Positions 1 through 10,532 of a stretch of 64,000 bases of DNA are shown here, in pieces (positions within the stretch are counted from its first letter, which is position 1; the number at the start of each line of letters is the position of its first letter). The DNA comes from Pseudidiomarina insulisalsae. Lineage in GTDB: Bacteria; Pseudomonadota; Gammaproteobacteria; Enterobacterales; Alteromonadaceae. The notes below the pieces were generated by a model. It searched no databases, was not told where the DNA came from, and saw only the letters and a program-made list of their open reading frames with translations. Where the stretch lies: positions 1-64,000 of the forward strand of contig NZ_PIPY01000002.1 in assembly GCF_003987065.1 (NCBI RefSeq), written 5' to 3'. The translations under genes were made by a program, and so were the position numbers.

Positions 1-27
1 GCCATTGCCAGCGCTGTAGTAAGTTGC

Positions 28-67
28 ATAAAAAAATCCGTAGCCAGTGTTAACTAACTACGGATTC
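28..67 (-). terminator. Rho-independent terminator after the S9 peptidase gene
   Basis: Nine-base-pair stem, AATCCGTAG pairing with CTACGGATT, around a 14-base loop, followed on the minus strand by seven T residues. It lies about 90 bases beyond the stop codon of the peptidase gene. The bases between hold nothing else that I can recognise. Confidence 0.8.
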
Positions 68-157
68 TGATCTATTGGGAGGATCGGTCAAGCGATCGCT
101 AAAATATTTCTTAACTGATCGGCATTAGGCATCCCGTGCCGCTCTTTCTCTGTTTTT

Positions 158-2098
158 CTACTGCATTGGCTCTTGTTTAAGATAAGTGTTTAAGAAGTTC
201 AGGTAAGCTTCTTGTGCTTCTATCCGGTTTTCTTTATTGCGAAAGCCGTGGCCCTCGTCCTCAAACAGAACGTATTCGACCGGCACGCCATTCTCACGAA
301 TGGCCGCAACCATCTCATCACTCTCGACCTGCAATACGCGCGGGTCATTCGCGCCCTGTACAATCAACACCGGTGCCTGCACCTGATCGGCATGGAATAG
401 CGGTGATATGCGGCGCAGGCGCTCGGCATGTTCCGCAGGGTCGCCGAGCTCATCGTAAAGGGACTGACGGAAGGTGGCCCACCAAGGAGGAATGCTTTCC
501 AGCGTGCGCACCCAGTTGGTCACACCAAAAATGTTAATACCGGCGTCAAATTCGTCAGTGAACGCAAGTGCCGCCATGGTCAAATAACCGCCGTAGCTAC
601 CCCCCATAACAGCTATTTGATCGTTAGCTACCCATGGCAGGCTTTGCAGATACTGCTTACCGTAAACAATATCCTGCAAATCGTCTTCACCGTGACGGCG
701 ATCATCAAGGTGGTAAAAGGTAGTGCCATAACCTGACGAACCGCGGTTATTGATACCCAAAATGGCATAGCCATGATTTACCAGGTGTTGCAGCAGCGGG
801 CTATAACCCTTGCGCGTCTGTCCACCCGGCCCACCATGAATGAAAATAACTGCCGGCACGGGGTTTTCTGCACTGGCCTGATGCGGACGGTAAAGAATGT
901 TCGGGATCTCAATACCGTCAAAACTCTCAAAACGCACGACCTCACTGGCAACCAGATGCTGTGGATTGATGGCTGGGCTTAGCGTGTCAGTAAGGCGACT
1001 CACCTGGTCACTGCCGACTTGCCAGACGTAAAGGTTTGACGGAGACGTGTCTGAGTTAAGATAAAATATCAACAGTGACTCGTCGTCGGAGAAGTTTACT
1101 CCCTGCAAATCGCCCGCCGGGAAGTCGGGCATCGCGATAGGTTCACCAGTGTCCCGATCCAATATCGTGAGTTCAGTACTGGCATCGGCGTTCACGCCAA
1201 TCACCTGGTAACTGCCCCGATCAGAAAAATAGACAAACATGACATCCCAGTCATCGGCATATTCAACTGCGTGCTGACCGGTGTTCAGCTCATAGGCCCA
1301 GGCTTGCACGAATTCACCATATGCATTGGTGCCGTAAATAAGTTGCTGGCTGTTGGGCGTGAAGCTAAAAATAGTATGGGCAACTTCTTTGTCACTGTCA
1401 GTGATCAGCTGCGGCTGTGCCGCTTCGCTTGTCATATTTAACAGATAAATGTCCGTATCTTTATTACTGTTGACCTTTGCCAATGCTAACCACTCGCCGT
1501 TAGGCGAAAGCTCCATTCCGGCCCAACCGCCTTCATTTTTGAAGACCATTTCACGGCTATAATCACTGACCTGGTAACGGTAAATATCAAAGCTGGCGGG
1601 GTCGCGCTCATTGGTCATTACGAAAAAGGCCTGATCATCAGCGCGCCAGCCCAGAAAAGATGCCTTCAGATTCTCACCCGGCGTGAGATCCTGAACCGAA
1701 CCATCCAACTCACGTACATAAAGGTGATTCAACTCATTGCCGCCCTGGTCGGCGGTATACAAAAAGCGTTTATCGTCCGGGAACCAGCTAATGCCGGCAT
1801 AAGCGTCGGCAGTGGACTGGGTTAACTGCGTTTTGCTGCCATCATTAACGGCATAGCTGTAGACATTAAAAATGCCATCAGCATCGCTGGTAACCAGGAC
1901 CTCTTTGTTGTCATGGCTAACGGATGAGCCAAACAACGTCGTCGTGGCAAAAAAAGTTTCAGCGTCGTACTGCGTCACTTGGCGGGTGGGCTCTGACCGG
2001 GTCGTGCCAGCGTCCGCCGGGGCGTTCTCCTGTGCTGGGCTACAGGCCAGCACAAGCGAACTTAAGAGAAGAGAAAACAGCCATTTATTGTTAGACAT
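158..2098 (-). CDS. S9 family (prolyl oligopeptidase-type) peptidase, lipoprotein
   Basis: Predicted serine peptidase of the dipeptidyl/acylaminoacyl-peptidase branch, 646 residues. The N-terminus has a lipoprotein signal ending in the lipobox LVLAC, so the enzyme is probably anchored in the cell envelope and acts on periplasmic peptides. About residues 60-370 form repeated WD/TolB-like beta-propeller blades. The C-terminal alpha/beta hydrolase domain has the nucleophile in GGSYGGY (about S501), the acid in GANDPR (about D585) and the histidine in DEGHGF (about H617). I chose the start at 2098 because GGAGGATACGCAA precedes it and the signal peptide begins there; an in-frame ATG at 2146 would add 16 residues ahead of the signal. 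The gene is monocistronic with its own terminator. Substrate is unknown. Confidence 0.9.
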   Translation of the reverse strand: MSNNKWLFSLLLSSLVLACSPAQENAPADAGTTRSEPTRQVTQYDAETFFATTTLFGSSVSHDNKEVLVTSDADGIFNVYSYAVNDGSKTQLTQSTADAYAGISWFPDDKRFLYTADQGGNELNHLYVRELDGSVQDLTPGENLKASFLGWRADDQAFFVMTNERDPASFDIYRYQVSDYSREMVFKNEGGWAGMELSPNGEWLALAKVNSNKDTDIYLLNMTSEAAQPQLITDSDKEVAHTIFSFTPNSQQLIYGTNAYGEFVQAWAYELNTGQHAVEYADDWDVMFVYFSDRGSYQVIGVNADASTELTILDRDTGEPIAMPDFPAGDLQGVNFSDDESLLIFYLNSDTSPSNLYVWQVGSDQVSRLTDTLSPAINPQHLVASEVVRFESFDGIEIPNILYRPHQASAENPVPAVIFIHGGPGGQTRKGYSPLLQHLVNHGYAILGINNRGSSGYGTTFYHLDDRRHGEDDLQDIVYGKQYLQSLPWVANDQIAVMGGSYGGYLTMAALAFTDEFDAGINIFGVTNWVRTLESIPPWWATFRQSLYDELGDPAEHAERLRRISPLFHADQVQAPVLIVQGANDPRVLQVESDEMVAAIRENGVPVEYVLFEDEGHGFRNKENRIEAQEAYLNFLNTYLKQEPMQ

Positions 2099-2152
2099 TT
2101 GCGTATCCTCCGGTGAAATTCCGACTAAGTTTAGTCCAAATTTCACCCGACG

Positions 2153-4594
2153 CTAGTCGCCCTGCAGATACTTGCTCTGGAAAACTTTTACCGGTAACGG
2201 CTTCTCGTACAAATAGCCCTGTAATACGATCTCGGGGTCGCGTTCGGCCAGGTAATCTGCCTGTGCCTGGGTCTCCACGCCTTCAGCGACAATGCGTAAC
2301 TTCAGGTTTTTAGCGATGGCAATCACCGAGTCGACAATCGCACGCTGTTCACTGTTACTGATCGCCTGCACGAAGCTTTTGTCTATCTTCAGCTCCTGAA
2401 TCGGTAGTTTTTGCAGATACGACAACGAGGAGTAACCGGTACCGAAATCATCAATTGAGAATTGCACACCGGTTTGCTGCAAGGCGGTCATTTTACTCAC
2501 AATGTCTTTCACATCTTCTACAAAAAGGTTTTCGGTCACTTCCAGCACCAGCCGACTGGCATCAACGCTGCTCGACTGTAACTCGCGCTCGATAAAGTAC
2601 ACGAAATCATACTTACGGAACTGCCGCGGACTGATGTTGATTGCCAGCGTGATCGGTTCTGGCAAACGTTTCAGCTCGGCCAGGGCGTGACGGACAATCC
2701 ACTTGCCCAGGTCAACAATCAAATCGGTCTGTTCCGCGACCGGAATAAATTCAGCAGGTGACACCAGGCCGCGCTCCGGATGATTCCAGCGAATCAGCAC
2801 CTCTACGCCGACCAATTCGGCGGCTGTCGACATTTTTGGCTGTAAATAAAGCTCCAGTCCGCCTTCATTTAGGGCAGTGCGCAACTCGCGCTCAATGTCG
2901 TATCGTTTTTCCAGCTCATGACTAAAGGCAACGTCATAAACAGCGGTCTGGTTGCCGCCCGCGTCTTTAGCTGTATGCACCGCAGTTTCAGCGTGCCGGA
3001 TAATGGCCTCAGCTGACTCAGAATTTTCCGGATAAATTACGATGCCGGCACTGGCGGTGACCGAAACATGTTCGTCATTGACCATAATTCCCTGATTAAT
3101 TTCAGAAAGGATCAGCTTCACCAGCACTTGCGTATCTTCTAATAAGGCACGGGTGGTTTTCGGCTGCGGCGCCAAAATCACGCCAAACAGGTCGCCGCCA
3201 AGGTTACCAACAAAGCCGTCTTTCTCATTAGCGACAAGATTGCGTAACCGATTCGCCACGGTCTGCAAAATGGCATCACCAAACTGAAAGCCACGTACGT
3301 CGTTAATTCGTTGCAGGCCATCAAGATCAAACAGAATGACCGCGCCATGCTGTCCGGTCTCTACCGCCGAGAGAAGTCTTTCCAGATGCCGGGTACAACT
3401 GGTACGGTTGGGAAGGCCGGTCAGTACATCGTTATAAGCCAGGTATTCGATTTGGGCCTCAGCTTCGACGCGCTCGGTAATATTCAGTTTACTTGCCAGA
3501 TAATGCGTCACCCGGCCGTGCTCGTCACGCAGAGGAGAAATCGTCGCCCACTCGCGATACTCAACGCCATCTTTCGTCTGGTTGTACAGCTCGCCCTGCC
3601 AGGTTTCGCCACGCAGCAGGCTTTGCCAAAGCTGCTGGTATTCCTCTGCGGGGGTGCGGCCCGATGCTAAAAAGCGCGGGTTACGACCTTTGATTTCGTC
3701 AAGCTGGTAGCCCGTGGTTTCTTCAAATGCTGGATTCACATACTCAATATTACCTTTCAAGTCGGTAATCATGATGTTCTCATTGGCCTGCTCAACGGCC
3801 GCAGAGAGTTGGCGTAATTTCGCTTCGCGCTGACGGCGCTCGCGAGCGGCCAGCAACAAGGTTTGCGCAAGCACCCCAAACTCATTCGGTACGCGCACCG
3901 GCAGCTTACTCGCGGTTAGCCTGCCGTCCTGACCAAACTCTGTCACTGCATCGGCGAGTTGGCGCGCCGGATGGGCGATATTGCGCTGTGAAAGCCACCA
4001 CAGCACAAAACCAACCACCACAAACAAAAATGCCAGCAGCGTCAATGGTAACCAGGGAATCGCGGCCCACTGATAAAATTGCGGGTCGTGCAAATACTCC
4101 ACTATCAGCATATTACGCCGGGCCTGACGGTTAATCTGATGGCTCTCAATAATAGGTACCAGGGCAACGATATGCTTATGCTGCGGATGAAACTCAATCA
4201 GTGTTTGTCCGGTCTGGGACACGCGCTCAAGCGTGGCGCTTTCGAGCTCACTGACAAAATCTGGTAAGGCCCCCGTCATGAGCTTGGGTTCGTAAACAGC
4301 AACGAGCTCCTTATCGGGTTGGATGATAGCGGCATTGTTGACGCGCGGATGCACATGAATCTCACTTAGCAGCTCGGGAATGAGCTGCGTTCGATCATTG
4401 CTGTACATGCGGTTCAGTGAGCCCTGCGCGGCCGATAAACTACTGCGCAGCTCCAGCTCTGCAGAGCGCAATGCCGCACGCTGTTGCGCCTCAAGCATGA
4501 AATAGCTAAGTCCTGCCAATAGCAGCACTACCGCTACTAAAATAGGAATGGTGATTTGTACGCTTAAGCGCTGCCACCATGCCAGTCGCCTCAT
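2153..4594 (-). CDS. Membrane sensor with PAS, degenerate GGDEF and EAL domains (c-di-GMP phosphodiesterase)
   Basis: Predicted inner-membrane c-di-GMP phosphodiesterase, 813 residues. Two membrane segments (about residues 10-30 and 180-200) flank a periplasmic sensor of about 150 residues. HAMP-like, PAS (about 260-375), GGDEF (about 385-550) and EAL (about 565-810) domains follow. The GGDEF signature reads GGDLF, so cyclase activity is doubtful. The EAL domain reads EVLIR but keeps the other catalytic residues: NIS, EVTE, IDDFGTGYSS, KIDKSFV, EGVET and QGY, so hydrolysis of c-di-GMP is likely. I prefer the ATG at 4594: it overlaps the upstream stop as ATGA and has GGGGCAG ahead of it. An ATG at 4609 lacks any ribosome site. 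The partner is the binding lipoprotein gene immediately upstream. Confidence 0.88.
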   Translation of the reverse strand: MRRLAWWQRLSVQITIPILVAVVLLLAGLSYFMLEAQQRAALRSAELELRSSLSAAQGSLNRMYSNDRTQLIPELLSEIHVHPRVNNAAIIQPDKELVAVYEPKLMTGALPDFVSELESATLERVSQTGQTLIEFHPQHKHIVALVPIIESHQINRQARRNMLIVEYLHDPQFYQWAAIPWLPLTLLAFLFVVVGFVLWWLSQRNIAHPARQLADAVTEFGQDGRLTASKLPVRVPNEFGVLAQTLLLAARERRQREAKLRQLSAAVEQANENIMITDLKGNIEYVNPAFEETTGYQLDEIKGRNPRFLASGRTPAEEYQQLWQSLLRGETWQGELYNQTKDGVEYREWATISPLRDEHGRVTHYLASKLNITERVEAEAQIEYLAYNDVLTGLPNRTSCTRHLERLLSAVETGQHGAVILFDLDGLQRINDVRGFQFGDAILQTVANRLRNLVANEKDGFVGNLGGDLFGVILAPQPKTTRALLEDTQVLVKLILSEINQGIMVNDEHVSVTASAGIVIYPENSESAEAIIRHAETAVHTAKDAGGNQTAVYDVAFSHELEKRYDIERELRTALNEGGLELYLQPKMSTAAELVGVEVLIRWNHPERGLVSPAEFIPVAEQTDLIVDLGKWIVRHALAELKRLPEPITLAINISPRQFRKYDFVYFIERELQSSSVDASRLVLEVTENLFVEDVKDIVSKMTALQQTGVQFSIDDFGTGYSSLSYLQKLPIQELKIDKSFVQAISNSEQRAIVDSVIAIAKNLKLRIVAEGVETQAQADYLAERDPEIVLQGYLYEKPLPVKVFQSKYLQGD

Positions 4595-5514
4595 GAGTCT
4601 GCCCCGCATTGAGTCAGTGGCGTCACCCGATCGTAAACACCAAATTCTACCAGGTGAGCGGCGATTGCCGGTGTTGAGATACCCAAGACATGTTCAAGCG
4701 CCTGCATCTGCTGTCCGGCACCAATAAACTCGATGCCCTGCAACCCCGCCTGGAGTTCAGCCTCATTCGTATCGGTCAGTGCTTGCAGGGCCAGCCAGAA
4801 TTGCGGCGATTGCTCGGCAAGCAGACGTTGCGTTTGTGGCCATGTCTGCTCGCGCAACGACAGAATAGCGCCTGACAGTTCGGGCCAGCGGTGCTTCTCG
4901 ACAATCAGCACGTCAAAGATTTCCAGACGATGCTGACGCGATGAAAAAATGACATTAGCACCCACCTGCTTCAGCCGTTCGACAAAAGGCTGATAAGTCA
5001 CAATGAAATCGATCTTATTTTCAGTAAATGCCTGTAATTGCTCGGAAGGCAACATAATGCTGCTTTGCACTTGTCGCGGAGGAATATTTGCAGCCTTTAG
5101 CCAACTGGTCAACATATAGCGGGCCAGGGTACTGTCTTCAAGCCCAACACGCAGCGGCCGATGAATGTCGTAGCTCCAGTCAGCGCGAGCCAGAATGGCA
5201 TCGGCACCGCGCGAGTGGTCAACAACCATAGCGATACAATAGTCGCCCTCGGTCAGCGTGTTGATGCCAAGTGCATTATCCAGCGTAACAATGGCTCCCG
5301 CGGCAGCACCGTTGCTCAGCATGCGCAACACACTTACATCAGATGCCAACATCACAGTTTTCAGCTGCGCGGGAAATGATTCGGGCTCGGTAGTGACGGT
5401 TGCAAATAGAGGCGCAGCCCCGAGCCACGAGTTAGCAACAATTACAGCTTTTTGCTGCTGTTGCTGACACCCTAACAGTAAGAAACTACACAGAATTAAC
5501 AGAGTTCGCTGCAT
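4591..5514 (-). CDS. Periplasmic substrate-binding lipoprotein (NMT1/SsuA-like)
   Basis: Predicted 307-residue solute-binding protein. The signal peptide ends in the lipobox LLLGC, followed by a glutamine-rich linker, so the mature protein should be a lipoprotein in the periplasm. The body (NSWLGAAPLFA..., then ...LEDSTLARYMLTSWLKAANIP..., then ...IDFIVTYQPFVERL...) has the two-lobed layout of the NMT1/THI5/SsuA/TauA group. No ABC permease or ATPase gene is near it. Instead its stop codon overlaps the start of a c-di-GMP phosphodiesterase gene, which suggests a role as ligand receptor for that enzyme, not in uptake. Ligand unknown. The fold assignment is moderately secure; the signalling role is inference from gene order. 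Confidence 0.78.
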   Translation of the reverse strand: MQRTLLILCSFLLLGCQQQQQKAVIVANSWLGAAPLFATVTTEPESFPAQLKTVMLASDVSVLRMLSNGAAAGAIVTLDNALGINTLTEGDYCIAMVVDHSRGADAILARADWSYDIHRPLRVGLEDSTLARYMLTSWLKAANIPPRQVQSSIMLPSEQLQAFTENKIDFIVTYQPFVERLKQVGANVIFSSRQHRLEIFDVLIVEKHRWPELSGAILSLREQTWPQTQRLLAEQSPQFWLALQALTDTNEAELQAGLQGIEFIGAGQQMQALEHVLGISTPAIAAHLVEFGVYDRVTPLTQCGADS

Positions 5515-5599
5515 GCTATGACTTTACGAGTCGCTTTGTTGATGAATGATACCATCAAGTGTAGCAAGCGCTAAAGATTTCTGCGGCGCCGGCCGGCAA

Positions 5600-5625
5600 A
5601 ACGAGAAAAGCCCTGAATCAGGGCT
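5600..5625 (-). terminator. Terminator of the yajR-ssb unit
   Basis: The stem AGCCCTG/CAGGGCT begins within the ssb stop codon. On the minus strand it is followed by TTTTCTCGTTTT. It is a compact terminator with a tail interrupted by a few C and G residues. Confidence 0.65.
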
Positions 5626-6166
5626 AGAACGGGATATCGTCGTCGAAGTCCTGATCCGGGATAAATGGGTCGTTATCCTGCTGCTGCGGTTGCTGAGCCG
5701 GGCGCTGCTGGCCGCCTTGATTGAAGCCGCCTTGTGGCTGCTGAGCAGGCTGACGCTGTTGGCCACCGCCCTGTGAGTACTGGCCACCACCGGATGGCTG
5801 GCCTTGATAACCGCCACCCTGGCCGCCGCGGCTGTCGAGCATTTGCAGATCATTAATTACGACCTCAGTGGTGTAGCGTTCAACGCCGTCCTGGCCTTGC
5901 CATTTACGCGTTTGCAGACGACCTTCAACATAAACCTTTGAGCCTTTATCCAGGTACTCGCCAGCAATTTCTGCCAGACGGCGATAGGCCACACAACGAT
6001 GCCATTCGGTTTGTTCACGCGGTTCGCCCGTTTGCTTGTCTTTCCAGGTTTCACTGGTGGCAATCGACAGGTTGGCAATCGCTGTATTATTTTGCGTGTA
6101 ACGGATTTCTGGCTTTGCGCCTAAGTTTCCGATAAGAATGACTTTATTGATGCCGCGACTGGCCAT
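5624..6166 (-). CDS. ssb: Single-stranded DNA-binding protein SSB
   Basis: Binds single-stranded DNA as a tetramer in replication, repair and recombination. It has 180 residues, close to the 178 of E. coli. The OB fold occupies about residues 1-110 ([16 protein letters not shown]..., with [20 protein letters not shown]). A long Gly/Gln/Pro-rich linker follows, then an acidic tail ending DDDIPF, the contact site for SSB partner proteins. The start has AAGGAG ahead of it. It lies 15 bases after yajR and close to the divergent uvrA, as in E. coli, where ssb and uvrA are direct divergent neighbours; here yajR sits between. Confidence 0.97.
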   Translation of the reverse strand: MASRGINKVILIGNLGAKPEIRYTQNNTAIANLSIATSETWKDKQTGEPREQTEWHRCVAYRRLAEIAGEYLDKGSKVYVEGRLQTRKWQGQDGVERYTTEVVINDLQMLDSRGGQGGGYQGQPSGGGQYSQGGGQQRQPAQQPQGGFNQGGQQRPAQQPQQQDNDPFIPDQDFDDDIPF

Positions 6167-6181
6167 GCCTTGCTCCTTTGC

Positions 6182-7567
6182 TCATGATTGATACGGCTTA
6201 ACAATAGCCGTAACTTGTTCTTCATTGTAATCAGTTTTATGTACTTTTAAATAGGCGATTTGCTCATTCGCCACCAGCCTCACCTCTTCCACACCCGGGG
6301 CGTTAGCAAGTGATGTTGTCAGGGCTTCCACGTCGGTGGGCGGTAATTCTTGCAGTTTGAAACTGACATTCTGCCACTGGGGCGGCGGCAACATGCCGAA
6401 ACTAATCATCAGCCAACATACTAGCAGGATCAGCGCAAAGGCAACAACGCCGATAACGCCTGCCGACTGTAAAATGGCACCGCCAGCGGCACCACCCACA
6501 AATGCCCCGGCAAACTGTGCCGTCGCGTAGATACCACTGGCACTGCCTTTGCGGCCAGCGGGCGCGAATCGTGTCAGCGTCGACGGTAATGTAGCTTCGA
6601 GAAAATTAAAGCCGGTAAAGAACAGGACAATAGCAGCGACATAAATCAGCCACGAGCCCTGGATAAATCCGATAATGGCGACCGCCAGCATTAACAATAC
6701 AATGGCGACGCGGAAAAAAGCTGGTTGCTGCCGGCGCTTTTCGGCAACTATCAACATTGGAATCATAAAGGCGAACGATACAATCAGCGTTGGCAAATAA
6801 AGCCAGGCGTGCTGCGCGCTTGCCAGGCCTCCCAGTACCAGTTGCGTCGGTACCACCACAAAAAAGGCGGTAAGCAGGCAGTGCAGAATAAATACGCCCG
6901 CGTTTAAGCGCGCCAGCTGTGGGTGCTTAGCTAATGAGGCGAACTCTCGTTTATTCGGCAACACATCACCGCGCGGCGCACGTACTTCGACTTTAGGTAC
7001 CGCAAAATAAAAAACCACCAGACCAAACACCGCACTCACTGCGGTGAATAAAAAGAGTCCCGACAGTCCAATATGCGGACCCAATAAAGGTCCGAGGATT
7101 AATGCCAGAGCGAATGCCAGACCGATGCACATACCGATCAGCGCCATTACTTTGGGGCGCTGTGAATCACGGGTAATGTCGGCCGCGAGGGCCAGAATAG
7201 CGGCTGCAATCGCACCCATGCCCTGCAAGGCGCGGCCGATCACCACGCCAGTTAACGTTTCTGCATAAGCTGCGACCAGACTGCCCAGCACAAAAACCAG
7301 TAAACCGCCTATAATAACGGGTCGACGCCCTATTTTGTCCGACAACATGCCCATCGGAATTTGTAATAACGCTTGCGTTAAACCGTAGGCGCCGATGGCC
7401 AGTCCGACCAATAGTGGCGTGTAGTCCGGATAGGCCTGACCGTAGATCGCCATGACCGGCATGATCAAAAACAGTCCCAGCATCCGTAGTCCAAAAACAG
7501 CAGCTAAAGCTCCGGACGAGCGGCGTTCAATTGCACTAAGGCGTTGTTCACTGGAAGGTTTTGGCAT
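6182..7567 (-). CDS. yajR: MFS transporter, YajR family
   Basis: Predicted proton-driven major facilitator of the inner membrane, 461 residues, with 12 membrane segments between about residues 20 and 395. The loop signature between TM2 and TM3 reads [15 protein letters not shown]-terminal cytoplasmic domain of about 60 residues (ending ...[19 protein letters not shown]) matches the ferredoxin-like YAM domain that distinguishes YajR from other drug-transporter-like MFS proteins. Natural substrate is not established in the family. The start at 7567 has GAGAG ahead of it and removes a 26-residue extension without family similarity. Probably cotranscribed with ssb downstream. Confidence 0.85.
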   Translation of the reverse strand: MPKPSSEQRLSAIERRSSGALAAVFGLRMLGLFLIMPVMAIYGQAYPDYTPLLVGLAIGAYGLTQALLQIPMGMLSDKIGRRPVIIGGLLVFVLGSLVAAYAETLTGVVIGRALQGMGAIAAAILALAADITRDSQRPKVMALIGMCIGLAFALALILGPLLGPHIGLSGLFLFTAVSAVFGLVVFYFAVPKVEVRAPRGDVLPNKREFASLAKHPQLARLNAGVFILHCLLTAFFVVVPTQLVLGGLASAQHAWLYLPTLIVSFAFMIPMLIVAEKRRQQPAFFRVAIVLLMLAVAIIGFIQGSWLIYVAAIVLFFTGFNFLEATLPSTLTRFAPAGRKGSASGIYATAQFAGAFVGGAAGGAILQSAGVIGVVAFALILLVCWLMISFGMLPPPQWQNVSFKLQELPPTDVEALTTSLANAPGVEEVRLVANEQIAYLKVHKTDYNEEQVTAIVKPYQS

Positions 7568-7625
7568 CAATCTCTCATTTATTTGAAACAGTGTGCTCGA
7601 GCTTGCGACAAAATTTTGAGGGTGA

Positions 7626-7656
7626 TTGTACCAGAAGGTGGTCACTGTGCGATAAT
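7626..7656 (+). promoter_or_regulatory. Possible uvrA promoter
   Basis: TTGTAC at 7626-7631 and an extended -10, TGC then GATAAT, at 7651-7656, with a 19-base spacer. The long spacer makes this tentative. I see no LexA box (CTG-N10-CAG) in the intergenic region. Confidence 0.35.
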
Positions 7657-7696
7657 GCTCGTTTCACATTCGCCAACGGAGTTACAGGTTATTACT

Positions 7697-10528
7697 ATGG
7701 ACTTTATTGAAGTACGCGGCGCACGCACCCATAACCTTAAAAATCTGCAGCTTAAAATGCCTCGCGATAAGCTTATCGTCATTACCGGCTTATCCGGTTC
7801 CGGCAAGTCGTCGTTGGCGTTTGATACGCTTTATGCAGAAGGTCAGCGTCGCTATGTCGAGTCGCTTTCAGCCTACGCACGGCAGTTCCTGTCACTGATG
7901 GAAAAACCCGATGTCGACAGCATCGAAGGCTTATCACCGGCTATTTCGATTGAGCAAAAGTCGACCTCGCACAACCCGCGCTCGACCGTCGGTACTATTA
8001 CCGAGATTTATGACTATCTGCGGCTGATGTATGCGCGGGTCGGCGAGCCACGTTGTCCAACCCATGATGAGCCACTGGCCGCGCAAACGGTTTCGCAGAT
8101 GGTAGATAAGGTGCTTGAGCTACCTGAAGGCGAAAAATTAATGATCCTGGCGCCGATTATTCAGGACCGTAAAGGTGAGCACACCAAAGTGCTTGATAAT
8201 TTGGCAGCGCAAGGCTTTATCCGCGCGCGTATCGACGGTGAGCTTTGCGATCTGAGCGATCCGCCAAAACTGGAACTGCAAAAAAAGCATACCATTGAAG
8301 TGGTTGTCGACCGCATTAAGGTTCGCGAAGGCCTTGAGTTGCGCCTCGCCGAGTCATTTGAAACCGCGCTTGAGCTTAGCGGAGGCACAGCAATTGTAGC
8401 GCCTATGGATGACGACGCAACGTTAGTGCCGATGATCTTCTCGGCCAACTTTGCCTGTCCGCATTGCGGTTACAGCATGCAGGAGCTTGAGCCTCGCCTG
8501 TTCTCATTTAACAACCCTGCCGGTGCCTGTAGCTCATGTGATGGTTTAGGTATTGAACAGTTCTTCGATCCGCAAAAAGTGATCAACAATGCCGACCTGA
8601 GTCTCACCGGCGGCGCCATTCGCGGCTGGGACAAGCGTAACTTTTATTACTATCAGATGCTGCAGTCACTCGCTAAGCATTACGGCTTTGACCTGAATAA
8701 GCCGTTCAATTCGTTGAGTGACAAGCACCGTGAAGTCATTCTTTATGGTAGCGGGCGCGAGAATATCGAATTTACCTATATGAATGACCGGGGCGACCGC
8801 GTCGTACGTCGTCATCCGTTTGAAGGTATTATTCCGAATATGCAGCGCCGTTACCGCGAGACCGACTCGACCGCAGTGCGCGAGGAGCTGGCGAAGTACC
8901 TCGCGGCACAGCCCTGTAAGAGCTGTGGCGGTACCCGCCTGCGTGAAGAAGCGCGCCACGTATTTGTGCAAAATACTACTTTGCCGCAGGTCGTTGAGCG
9001 CTCCATCGGCGAAGCGTTGCAATTTTTCAGCGAGCTTAAACTTGACGGCCAACGCGCTCAGATCGCCGAGAAAATCTTAAAAGAAATTAACGATCGTCTG
9101 GGCTTTCTGGTGAACGTCGGTCTGAATTACCTGAGCTTATCGCGCAGCGCTGAAACCCTCTCTGGTGGTGAGGCCCAGCGCATTCGTCTGGCCAGTCAGA
9201 TTGGCGCCGGTCTGGTTGGCGTTATGTACGTTCTGGACGAACCTTCGATTGGTTTGCATCAGCGTGATAATGAACGCCTGTTGAATACGCTCACCCGCCT
9301 GCGTGATCTTGGTAATACCGTGATTGTGGTTGAGCACGACGAAGACGCGATTCGTGCGGCGGACTATGTGATCGATATAGGTCCTGGGGCTGGCGTTCAT
9401 GGTGGTGAGGTCGTGGCACAGGGCGACATTAATGACATTCTAAAAAGTGAGCGCTCGCTTACCGCTGACTATCTGTCAGGTCGCAAGATGATTGAGGTGC
9501 CTAAGCAACGACATCAGCCGGGAGAGAACTGGCTGACGCTCTCTGGCGCCACTGGCAACAACCTCAAAGATGTCACGCTGAAGCTGCCGGTAGGACTGAT
9601 GTCCTGTGTCACCGGGGTCTCGGGCTCGGGCAAGTCAACACTGATCAATGACACTCTGTTCCGCATCGCCCATCGCGATCTCAACAAGGCAACGGCCAAC
9701 GAGCCAGCGCCTTATCGTGACATTGACGGCATGCAGTACCTCGATAAAGTTGTCGATATTGATCAAAGTCCGATTGGTCGTACACCGCGCTCCAATCCGG
9801 CAACTTACACTGGCATTTTCACCCCTATCCGCGAGTTATTCGCGGGCACCGAAGAGGCGCGCTCACGTGGTTACAAGCCGGGGCGCTTCAGTTTCAATGT
9901 CCGCGGCGGTCGCTGTGAAGCCTGTCAGGGCGACGGCGTGATTAAAGTCGAGATGCACTTCCTGCCCGACGTGTACGTGCCTTGTGATATCTGTAAAGGT
10001 AAGCGCTATAACCGTGAAACGCTGGAAATTACCTACAAAGGCAAAAGCATTCACGAAGTGCTGGAAATGACCGTGGAAGACGCGCACGGGTTCTTTGCGC
10101 CGGTACCGGCCATTGCCCGTAAGTTGCAGACCTTGATGGACGTTGGCCTGAGCTACATTCGTCTGGGCCAGTCCGCAACGACCTTGTCAGGTGGTGAGGC
10201 GCAGCGGGTGAAGCTGTCGCGCGAACTCTCCAAACGCGATACCGGTAAAACCCTGTATATTCTTGATGAGCCGACCACCGGCCTGCACTTTCATGATATC
10301 CAGCAGTTGTTGACGGTGCTGCATCGTCTGCGTGACCATGGCAATACTATTGTCATTATTGAACACAATCTGGATGTCATTAAGACTGCCGACTGGATTG
10401 TCGATCTGGGGCCTGAGGGCGGCGCCGGCGGCGGTGAAATTCTTGCCGAAGGCGCGCCTGAATCGATACTTGATTGTGAGCGTTCACATACAGCGCGCTT
10501 CCTGGCACCCATGCTAAAACAAAGTTAG
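7697..10528 (+). CDS. uvrA: Excinuclease ABC subunit UvrA
   Basis: Damage-recognition ATPase of nucleotide excision repair; it forms UvrA2 and loads UvrB on lesions. It has 943 residues against 940 in E. coli. Two ABC modules are visible: Walker [15 protein letters not shown] near residue 30 and [13 protein letters not shown] near 640, and signatures [14 protein letters not shown] and [14 protein letters not shown]. Zinc-finger cysteines occur in CPHCGY...CSSCDG and CEACQGDG...CDICKGKRY. The start [19 protein letters not shown] at 7697 aligns with the family start; an in-frame reading extends 51 codons upstream without similarity. It is followed after four bases by glsA, so the two are probably cotranscribed. 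Confidence 0.97.
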   Translation: MDFIEVRGARTHNLKNLQLKMPRDKLIVITGLSGSGKSSLAFDTLYAEGQRRYVESLSAYARQFLSLMEKPDVDSIEGLSPAISIEQKSTSHNPRSTVGTITEIYDYLRLMYARVGEPRCPTHDEPLAAQTVSQMVDKVLELPEGEKLMILAPIIQDRKGEHTKVLDNLAAQGFIRARIDGELCDLSDPPKLELQKKHTIEVVVDRIKVREGLELRLAESFETALELSGGTAIVAPMDDDATLVPMIFSANFACPHCGYSMQELEPRLFSFNNPAGACSSCDGLGIEQFFDPQKVINNADLSLTGGAIRGWDKRNFYYYQMLQSLAKHYGFDLNKPFNSLSDKHREVILYGSGRENIEFTYMNDRGDRVVRRHPFEGIIPNMQRRYRETDSTAVREELAKYLAAQPCKSCGGTRLREEARHVFVQNTTLPQVVERSIGEALQFFSELKLDGQRAQIAEKILKEINDRLGFLVNVGLNYLSLSRSAETLSGGEAQRIRLASQIGAGLVGVMYVLDEPSIGLHQRDNERLLNTLTRLRDLGNTVIVVEHDEDAIRAADYVIDIGPGAGVHGGEVVAQGDINDILKSERSLTADYLSGRKMIEVPKQRHQPGENWLTLSGATGNNLKDVTLKLPVGLMSCVTGVSGSGKSTLINDTLFRIAHRDLNKATANEPAPYRDIDGMQYLDKVVDIDQSPIGRTPRSNPATYTGIFTPIRELFAGTEEARSRGYKPGRFSFNVRGGRCEACQGDGVIKVEMHFLPDVYVPCDICKGKRYNRETLEITYKGKSIHEVLEMTVEDAHGFFAPVPAIARKLQTLMDVGLSYIRLGQSATTLSGGEAQRVKLSRELSKRDTGKTLYILDEPTTGLHFHDIQQLLTVLHRLRDHGNTIVIIEHNLDVIKTADWIVDLGPEGGAGGGEILAEGAPESILDCERSHTARFLAPMLKQS

Positions 10529-10532
10529 GTTT

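Noticed and set aside
5524..5853. Overlapping 109-residue frame at the 3' end of ssb
   Set aside because: Frame shadow of the repetitive Gly/Gln linker of SSB, low-complexity Ser/Ala composition and no own ribosome site.
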